Made by a program: the position numbers and the translations under genes. From the NCBI GenBank assembly GCA_030248195.1, contig JASAND010026020.1, positions 19,519 to 83,518 of the forward strand: DNA of 64,000 bases. The letters are read 5' to 3'. This DNA is from Trissonchulus latispiculum. Lineage: Eukaryota > Nematoda > Enoplea > Enoplida > Ironidae. Positions 56,640 through 64,000 of the stretch are shown here, piece after piece (position 1 is the stretch's first letter; the number at the start of each line of letters is the position of its first letter). The notes under the pieces were generated by a model. The model searched no databases and had not been told where the DNA came from. It saw nothing but the letters and a program-made list of their open reading frames with translations.

Positions 56640-57774
56640 ATTCTCCACAGGAAAAAATTGGTCATGTTTCTGGAAAAACTATATTTTGTATGATAGCAGC
56701 CTATTGGATAGCAATTGGAAGGTGACCATGCTTCCAATAATTGGCCTCAGTGAGACATTCAAATCAACACCTTTAATTTAATTTTACGGCTTGCGTAGCT
56801 TAAGTAGTAATTCATTATTTGATTTCTGCAGAAATGACAACCTTTGGACGCCAAAATATATCTCACAATAGAAGCAAGCTGGAAAGTAGCTTCAAAAAGC
56901 AAAAATGTAGAGCACAACGAGATCTTTCGAATTAATATTGTTATAAACTGTGCACTTGTTGTCTAACTGTCAAAAATTGGCAAAAACCGCACTGAAGGGA
57001 AATGTCGAAGTTTTGAAACGGGATTGCGCGGGGGGTATTAGAAAGCTGAAATAAGTGCTTTAGGAAGGTTTCATCAAATATCTTGATTTGAGCCGTGAGC
57101 CAACAATACGAGCTCAGAAGGAATCACCATGTTAAAGTTGAGGTTGCTGAATTATTACGCCCTCGCAGCACGAGTGCTCGCCTATCATCAGCACTGATAG
57201 TGAGGGAAGTTGGCTCTCGCTTAGCTAATCCAGCCGAGTCTAGCTAAAACTTTTGTGGTACACTAGCACTCGCAACTAGCACTAGTACTGCGAGTACTAG
57301 TAGAGTAGCATTACTTTTATGGAACCATGGAAAGCGTTTCGGCGCAGCAGGAATTAGTAAAAAAGAAAGCAGCTTCGCCAACCGGATTAGTTTCTTCTAA
57401 TTTTAACTCACAAGTTATTTGCATTTGTCAACAGTCAACATGACTGCTGCTTTTGTTAACTAGTTCCTGTTCCGTAAATCATTAACTACTGCTTCGTTGA
57501 ATAGGAAATCCCACGGAACACTTCAAACTGTGCAGGAAGTTTCATTTTTATTAATAAAATTAGTTTTGCGTAGTCCATGATCACATAGGATGTGATTAAA
57601 CAGAACAGCATGAATTGTCTCATTGCATCTCATGCAGGTCTAAGCTATACCGTCCTGAGGCCTGTGCTGCATTATTCCGATCAATGGGTATCTTTTATAG
57701 TATAGTCAGTATAAAAATGTATAAATGTATAGTCAGTAACTAATCTTGTCAGTCAGACTAATCAGTAACTAATA
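56640..57774. other. Intergenic DNA, nothing recognised
   Basis: Only a short cluster of CTAGCACTAGTACTGCGAG-type words near 57265-57310 stands out. Confidence 0.45.
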
Positions 57775-59360
57775 ACTAAAGTCTGACCAAAAAATCTTGG
57801 AACCGAACAGTCAGCACCAGTCCTGAGTTATCCTTAGAAGGTAGCCTATATAAAGTATATATTTTTAGAATCCTCAGGAGGAGGAGATTCCGATAAACCC
57901 ATCATATCCGGTCTATATCCGGGTACCGGATACTAAATCGATAAAAACGCTTCAGATTCGGAAGAAAAGTGCTAATTAATTCATACTCTAGTATATTGGT
58001 CCTTGGCTCAAAACATTTCCGAAAATCGGGTCACATCCGGTCCATGTCCGGTAACCGGATGCCCAGGTCACAAAAACTGTACAGCAAGATGGGTAGGTCG
58101 TACAGTTTCGCCGATTGGATTTTTGGATTCCTCGGGTCGAAATTAGTCTGTATCCAAAATTTTGTCCGGTTTGGACCAAAATTGCGTGATCTATGGTCGT
58201 ATCCGGTTCGCAAAAAACCGGAAAAAACGGTTTTTCCGGCCTGGTGCTCGGAATCGCGGATTAAAAATGTTCCCTTTTGGCACAATGAATGTTTGGGAGG
58301 CTACTTTCATTTAACCGGTGTCAAAGCAATCAAATATCCGGTCCATTTCCGGTTCTGAGCTTTGAAGTTTGAGATTTCATGTGCTGTTATCTCAGTATCC
58401 GGTTGGTTCGGAAGTCAAATTATTGCATTAAAATTATATTTGGTATATCCCTAACCAACACCAACCTCAAATTACTTCATATCTGCTGTAAATTTTGAAT
58501 GGCAGCGTTTTAAAAATGGGTGATTTTTGTTTGTTTTGTCTAATTGTTAAACCGGACATGAGATTTGATCCCATACGCTTAGCTTTGTCGCATGCAATAT
58601 AACCTATTTTTGAACCATTTTTAAAACGCTGCCATTCAAAATTTACAGCAGATATGAAGTAATTTGAGGTTGGTGTTGGTTAGGGATAGACCAAATATAA
58701 TTTTAATGCAATAATTTGACTTCCGGACCAACCGGATACTGAGATAACAGCCCATGAAATCTCAAACTTCAAAGCTCAGAACCGGAAATGGACCGGATAT
58801 TCGATTGCTTTGACATCGGTAAAATGAAAGTAGCCTCCCAAACATTCATTGTGCCAAAAAGGAACATTTTTAATCCGCGATTCCGAGCACCAGGCCGGAA
58901 AAACCGTTTTTTCCGGTTTTTTTGCGAACCGGATACGACCATAGATCACGCAATTTTGGTCTTAACCGGACAAAATTTTGGATACAGACTAATTTCGACC
59001 CGAGGAATCCAAAAATCCAATCGGCGAAACTGTACGACCTACCCATCTTGCTGTACAGTTTTTGTGACCTGGGCATCCGGTTACCGGACATGGACCGGAT
59101 GTGACCCGATTTTCGGAAATGTTTTGAGCCAAGGACCAATATACTAGAGTATGAATTAATTAGCCTTTTCCTTCCGAATCTGAAGCGTTTTTATCGATTT
59201 AGTATCCGGTAACCGGGTATAGACCGGATATGATGGGATTATCGGAATCTCCTTCTCCTGAGGATTCTAAAAATATATACTTTATATAGGCTACCTTCTA
59301 AGGATAACTCAGGACTGGTGCTGACTGTTCGGTTCCAAGATTTTTTGGTCAGACTTTAGT
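57775..59360. mobile_element. Large foldback element, ~745-bp arms with ~97-bp loop
   Basis: 57775-58518 and 58616-59360 are inverted copies from ACTAAAGTCTGACC inward to GCTGCCATTCAAAATTTAC. Both arms are rich in ATCCGGTC and GGTACCGGATAC words. Mirrored open frames of 60-130 codons occur in the arms but resemble no protein. No clear target duplication. Confidence 0.85.
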
Positions 59361-59410
59361 TTGCCTAGTCTTGCTGTCCTTAGAAAGAGCTACTTATGTA
59401 TTAGAAGAAC

Positions 59411-59935
59411 CAAGAGTTTATAATAGGAAGAGTTAGGCCCTATTTCTTTAAAGATTAAACGGATTAGCTTAAAATTAATCCGCATTAAAGAAACAGCACC
59501 TCGAATTAAACGGATTAAAATTTAATCCAGCGAGTTAAGCGAGTTAAACGGATTACATTTAATCATGCTCCTTTAATGCACCTAGGATTAAAATTTTAAT
59601 GTAATCCGGTTCCTTTATTCAAACTTCGGATTAAAAAATCAGCGAGTAATTTTAATCCGACCTGCTTAATCGCTGTTCTTGTAAAGATTAAATTTAATCC
59701 GTTTAATCCGTCTCGTACATTTCCAACTAGTTCTTAATCCTCGTGCATTAAATCCGCGTCCTACGCGAATTATTAAAGTTAACTCGTTTAATCCGAGGAT
59801 TAAAATGGTCGGATTAAACGAGTTAATTTTAATCCGTTTAATCCATTGAATAGCCGTTAACATTTTAATCCGTTTAATCTGAACATTTTAATCTTTAAAG
59901 AAGTAGGCTCTTAGTCTTCCCATTATAAACTCTTG
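59411..59935. mobile_element. CAAGAGT-terminus element filled with TAATCC/GGATTA words, TSD GAAGAAC/AAAGAAC
   Basis: Starts CAAGAGTTTATAATAGGAAG and ends ATTATAAACTCTTG; flanking 7-mers differ at one base. The interior 59461-59872 is built of TTTAATCCG and CGGATTAAA words in both orientations, separated by AGCGAGTTAA-like spacers. Confidence 0.82.
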
Positions 59936-60212
59936 AAAGAACTGATTTCCATTTTACTCCCCCTCTCCACTACTGTTACTGTTCTTGGTTCATGTAGATG
60001 TTTCTGTTTCAACTCTGTACTAACTAAGTAAGACATATCTGGCCCACACCCAGTTTTAGGGCTTTCTGAGGCAAGTTTTATCCAACTGCTAACACTTCTT
60101 TCTAAGCTAAAAGCAAGGCATGTTTTTGTACATTCCGTACGTTGATTGTGCATGCTGCCCATCTTAAACGATATTGCTTGAAGGTTATATCTGGCCTATT
60201 TATTACAGTTGA

Positions 60213-60222
60213 TAATTTTCAG
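60213..60222 (+). promoter_or_regulatory. 3' splice site just upstream of the receptor ATG
   Basis: TAATTTTCAG ends 14 nt before ATG 60236 and has the pyrimidine-AG form of the acceptors used in DOCK and PIGO. It implies a non-coding upstream exon or a spliced leader. Confidence 0.5.
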
Positions 60223-60235
60223 GCATTATCACAAA

Positions 60236-61186
60236 ATGGCCGATATGGAATTGTCAGATCATGTTGTCGAGTTTAAGCTAACGCCAACATTAATGCTGTA
60301 TTTAGTTTGGGCAGGTGCGATTGCTGGGTGTGGTCTTCTTGTGTACTTCCGAGTGAACTGGGTTTTTTGGAAATACCGATCCAGCAGCTTCAAAAATTCA
60401 TTTTATACTTTAGCCACAAGTTTAGGAGTCTTGGACATGACTGTTCTGGGACTTCAGCTTGTTTATATAACTCCACTGGCATTAGTAGGGCCGCTAAATT
60501 TGCCCCGGTGGTTTGTCTACGTTGGAGGATTCTTACATCACGGAGCTACCTGGAACTTACTTCTACATATTATTAGTATATGTTTCAATCGATTAGCAGC
60601 CATTGTTTTACTAAATAGGTATCATTCTTTGTACACTGTAAAACGTGCTTATTATGTGATTGCATTTTGCTATGTTTTGTCGATCACAACGAATTTGTTT
60701 CTGTATACTTCTGGCTGTTACTATAATGTACCGCATGGGTATACATATCGGTTTGGGTGTGCGGTAGAAACTTCTTACTCAGTTTTTGCAATGTGGTGGG
60801 TTTGGGTATTGTCCAACTGCTTGGCGTGCTGTGTATTAATTACTTATATCATCATCTTTTATAAAATTAAGAAAGCTAGCTTAACTGCAGCCGAAACGTC
60901 CACAATAAAAAAAGAAAAATCTTTAGTTTTTCAGTGTGGACTCATTTGTGTAGTTTATTATATGTATATAACTGTTTTCTGGATAACTGATAAATTGCAG
61001 GTGTATGGAGTGATTGGATTTGAGCTCGGTGAAAGTATGCTGGGTACTTTGGCAATGGTAAATAGTGCTGCAAATCCTTTCATTTATATATTATGCAGTA
61101 AAGATGTTAAGGAAAGATTGTTTCCCACAACAAGAGTCCGGCCAACAAGTTCTACACCAAACACAAACCCATTTGCCAAATTTTGA
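60236..61186 (+). CDS. Rhodopsin-like 7TM receptor (chemoreceptor-like), intronless
   Basis: 316 residues with seven hydrophobic segments beginning near residues 18, 55, 95, 138, 185, 230 and 262. TM7 carries NPFIY (280-284), the NPxxY motif, followed by a basic helix 8 (CSKDVKERLF). At the end of TM3 the DRY position reads NRL (118-120), and the usual TM3 cysteine is absent although loop 2 has cysteines at 161 and 175. These traits are common in divergent invertebrate chemosensory families such as nematode Srx/Srt-type receptors; assignment to one of these is inference. The third cytoplasmic loop is short and basic (KKASLT...KKEK). The ATG has a strong context (ACAAAATGG) and lies 14 nt after a TTTTCAG acceptor, so a spliced 5'UTR or spliced leader is likely. 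A possible poly(A) signal ATTAAA lies at 61590-61595. No ligand can be inferred. Confidence 0.85.
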   Translation: MADMELSDHVVEFKLTPTLMLYLVWAGAIAGCGLLVYFRVNWVFWKYRSSSFKNSFYTLATSLGVLDMTVLGLQLVYITPLALVGPLNLPRWFVYVGGFLHHGATWNLLLHIISICFNRLAAIVLLNRYHSLYTVKRAYYVIAFCYVLSITTNLFLYTSGCYYNVPHGYTYRFGCAVETSYSVFAMWWVWVLSNCLACCVLITYIIIFYKIKKASLTAAETSTIKKEKSLVFQCGLICVVYYMYITVFWITDKLQVYGVIGFELGESMLGTLAMVNSAANPFIYILCSKDVKERLFPTTRVRPTSSTPNTNPFAKF

Positions 61187-61779
61187 ACTTAGACTGCGCA
61201 AAGAAGATCTCTACCGCGAAAACTTACTGCTCGAGTTCTACATAGTTGTCAACCAAAGAATTACAAATGTCTGTAAAACTGTAATATAGCTAAACATTTT
61301 TCAAGAAATTAATAATTTGACACAAATTGTTGCTATGTTTTCAGTATCCATTTCTGTAGTATGTAGTTGTTCATGTAAACAATGGGAACTATTAACATAA
61401 TTTTATTTTATAGATTAGATTAAGTTTATCATCTCATGAATGTCTGAGTCTGCTATAGTAATATTGCGATTCCTGCGTCATTTTGGCTTGCTCTGCCTTT
61501 GGGGCGTTTATTTTACTTGTTATCCCATTTTGTATTTGGATATATGTATATATACTTGAATTATTACTGAGGTGGTATGACAATTTCCCATTAAAACATT
61601 TTCAAAATTTCATATCTAAATTCTTAAATTTTGCATAACATGCGTATTCTGAACCTATGTTTGTATTTCTTTGTTTGTACGAAAAGGTTGAGTTTGTCGT
61701 GAGAATCGTTGTGAATTGGGAATATTGTGAATATCGAATAAGTAAAGCACTACATTTGGCGTCAAAATACGCCCGTGTA
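61187..61779. other. Receptor gene 3' flank
   Basis: AT-rich, with ATTAAA at 61590-61595 as a possible poly(A) signal. No other feature. Confidence 0.5.
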
Positions 61780-62780
61780 TCCTACTTACACCTATCATAC
61801 TTGCGCCTAACGTTTGATGTTTCCGCCTAGAGATAACAAAACTGAAAATCCTACTTACGCCTAAAGCTCAAAACTGAAATTCCTACTTACGCCTAAAATA
61901 TTTCCTTGCAAAACTCCAATTCCTACTTACACCTAAAACGACTCTACCGTAATCTACTTGTATGTCTTTACCGCATAGATTTTATACAATGTTTTAATGT
62001 AAATAATGCGTGGAATTAATAATCTAATTAAAAATCATAATCTAGAATTCAATGTAACGTTTCGACAAATAATCTTTCGTCAGCTCGATCTTGCTGAATA
62101 GTTGTTCATAGGGATTTTCTGGGTCGTCTAAAACTAATTTGAAGGTATGTAGGTTTGTAATTCAGCATTCATTTAGTTTAGTATAAGCTCTAAGATTGTA
62201 CCTTAAGATGTAAGTATGTACTGAACTAAATGCTAAATTGAAAAACGGATTTAAAATTGGTGTTCTACTCCAGATACAACGCTGAAGCAAGATCGATAGC
62301 AAGCCATTTTTGGTTCCCCTTGGCCCCCTTGGAAAGTTTACATACTTTAATAATTTATGATTTTCTATAATAATATTCCAATAAAGATAATAATTCTAAT
62401 ATGAACAGCAATCAGTCAGATAAACAGTCGAAAAGCATCTATACAAATTTTGAGCTAAATTGGTTAAGTTTTGCTGAAGTTAGCTTCATGAAAACGAACT
62501 CCCTCTCCGAATTGTTTGCTTGATCCTGAAAAATATACCCTTACTTTAAAACTTAAAAAATTCAGGTGTGCTGTAATATTTCAATTTAGTTTGTTAATTT
62601 TGCAGAAGAAATGGATTTTTTCCAATAACTAACCTGAGTCGCATATTTGCTATTTAGATCATATAAGACTAATCCATCCTCAGAACAAATTTAGAAAGTG
62701 GATACTGTAATTTTAGGCGTAAGTAGGAATCCGAGTTTTGCGTAAACATTCTTTAGGCGTAAGTAGGAATGTGAGTTTTG

Positions 62781-63208
62781 ACAGATATGTACCCCCCAAA
62801 GAATCAGAACTTAATAAAGTAAATACTGGTCGAATATGCTGAAAACGTTCTTGACCTAAGTATACAAGTAGATAAAAAAATTGCGGTACTTTTGATACTA
62901 AGCTTTATGACAAGCGATTGGACTTTCAATTTAAAACAGTTAAGTTCCCAGTTCCGCATACAAATATCTCTAAATCTGTCTTTACCAATAGGATAAAAAG
63001 TCAAATAACTAGGATAACCGACATATGTAGCAACAAAACCTTTTTTAAGAAGCATACTAGCGATCTAGTACTTAGCTTGAAAGAAAGAGGGTACTCGAAT
63101 AAATTAATTAAACCTTGTATTTCAAAAATAAAAAATAATAACAAAATAATTAATAAACGATTTAACATGAATTCAAATGACTACTTCGATATTATCAGAA
63201 ATCAATAA
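62781..63208 (+). pseudogene. Broken reverse transcriptase fragment (C-terminal/thumb part)
   Basis: Three short reading-frame pieces in order match the end of a reverse transcriptase type common in invertebrate retroelements. They are YVPPKESELN near 62785, ENVLDLSIQVDKK near 62838, and LYDKRLDFQF near 62903, which continues through KFPVPHTNIS, RITDICSN and LKERGYSNKLI to a stop at 63206-63208. The family pattern is YP-EL-LN, then YLDL, then YDKR-DF, then SNIP, then a GY motif. The pieces lie in different frames: one break near 62835 and one in an A-run at 62874-62880. The fingers, palm and active-site YxDD are missing, so this is a dead 5'-truncated copy. It may be Penelope-like or LINE-like; the fragment is too short to decide. 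Confidence 0.7.
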
Positions 63209-63225
63209 CTATATCTAGCCTAATT

Positions 63226-63470
63226 CCTACAGTCTAATGTGGGCTTTGCCCAACCACGTCTAATACCAGGGTCTAACACCCTACAGTCTAATATGGCTTC
63301 GTCCCGTCTAATACGTAGGGATCACTTCCTACTGTCTAATCTCAGAATTAGAAACCGAAAATATACCTATACGACTGCTACAGTCTAATTTGAGCTTCGC
63401 CCACGTCTAATACCAGGGATGTCACCCTACAGTCTAATATGGCTTCGGCCCGTCTAATACATGGGATCTC
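63226..63470 (+). repeat. Duplicated ~90-bp block of CTACAGTCTAAT / CGTCTAATAC words
   Basis: Blocks at 63228-63320 and 63379-63466 share CACGTCTAATACCAGGG and CCTACAGTCTAATATGGCTT in order. They are built from short GGCTTCG...CCCGTCTAAT phrases. Confidence 0.65.
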
Positions 63471-63744
63471 TCTTTTTCTTTGTGTTTGCATGCATATACT
63501 AAATAACACGTATGAATGAGACCACAGATCTGAAACGCATTTCAATTGATTTTTTAATATTTTCCGGGGTTCTAAAAACCAAAAGCTGCAACTAGTATGT
63601 CGGTACGCCACTGGCGATGACCGCCGAATACTAGTATCAGTCTGGCAGAGTGGTCAGCGAACGAATGCACACCTAACTTGTATGACTGTGTCTGTAGCAC
63701 ATCATAATGGGTGCTTTCATCTTCGTTACCTATAGAAACCCCAG

Positions 63745-63900
63745 CTTTCTCGAATAACATCCAAAAACACCACATGCAGGCAATAGACTAATACTCCTCA
63801 GCAACATGTCTAAACTCTCTTTTCTTAAGTATGCACTGTTAAAAGTAAATTATCACTATTCTACTTCCAGACACCCATTTCTAGCTGTCCTTTCTTCCCT
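63745..63900 (+). repeat. Second copy of a DOCK-intron sequence (17190-17345)
   Basis: CATCCAAAAACACCA, GCAGGCAATAGACTAAT, CTCAGCAACATGTCTAAACT and GACACCCATTTCTA occur in the same order at both places, about 90% alike. Confidence 0.75.
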
Positions 63901-64000
63901 TAAGAGAAAGAATTAGGTGTAAGTAGGAATTGGGATTTTGAAAACGATTAGGCGTAAGTAGGATAACCCCTCCTGTACCATACTTAGTCATCCCGTTAAC

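Larger units (their letters stand above)
61780..63963. mobile_element. Element with repeated CCTACTTACGCCTAA ends, TA flanks
   Basis: CCTACTTACRCCTA words occur at 61781, 61851, 61883 and 61922; their complements (TTAGGCGTAAGTAGGA) lie at 62713, 62753, 63915 and 63948. The outermost words are flanked by TA (61778-61779, 63964-63965), as for Tc1/mariner-type insertions. The right end appears split by an insertion (about 62782-63910) holding the broken reverse transcriptase. No transposase seen. Confidence 0.6.

Noticed and set aside
57969..59147. Mirrored 60-130 codon frames (SGNRMPRSQKLY-like)
   Set aside because: The same peptide is encoded on opposite strands of the two palindrome arms; no protein family resemblance and no start or splice signals.
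60209..60235. Upstream start for the 7TM receptor
   Set aside because: The codon there is TTG and it lies before a likely 3' splice site; ATG 60236 has the better context.

Overview
The window is nuclear DNA from an invertebrate animal. The protein genes are animal genes split by GT-AG introns of widely varying size, and most of the rest is intronic or intergenic repeat DNA. The species cannot be fixed from sequence alone. The divergent chemoreceptor-like 7TM protein and 3' splice sites placed just before two start codons would fit an ecdysozoan such as a nematode, but this is inference.

Layout. 1-10998 is a head-to-tail array of modular repeat units. It lies inside or in front of an intron of a DOCK6/7/8-type guanine-nucleotide exchange factor gene. 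The last 17 recognised coding exons of that gene (1639 residues, all phases consistent) run on the + strand from 12491 to 31420; its N-terminal part lies upstream of the window. 31421-37481 is a nest of mobile elements plus a tRNA-derived SINE-like copy. 37482-52751 (+) is a 15-exon PIGO gene (GPI ethanolamine phosphate transferase 3, 1015 residues). Its first intron carries an intronless antisense gene, 38051-40036, for an SLC49A3/MFSD7-like transporter. 52752-60235 is intergenic and packed with foldback elements. 60236-61186 (+) is an intronless rhodopsin-like 7TM receptor. 61780-63963 is an element with subterminal repeats, interrupted by a broken reverse transcriptase fragment. No functional link between the four host genes is apparent beyond their neighbourhood.

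Most notable non-genic observation: at least seven insertions share the terminus CAAGAGT...ACTCTTG and are flanked by 7-bp target duplications (GTAAAAG, ATTTTAG, ATACAAT and ATACTAT are exact; three others differ at one base). Their interiors are unrelated and mostly self-complementary: G/C-run palindromes, AT-rich palindromes, and an array of 18 TAATCC/GGATTA words. One copy inserted exactly at a DOCK intron/exon boundary, so its target duplication now supplies the splice acceptor. Two others sit side by side sharing one target. A second unusual structure is the array at 1-10998: units start with TGTCCCCC and end with a GGCAAC motif and a TTA-rich microsatellite, and they carry small hairpins whose arms vary in a compensated way.
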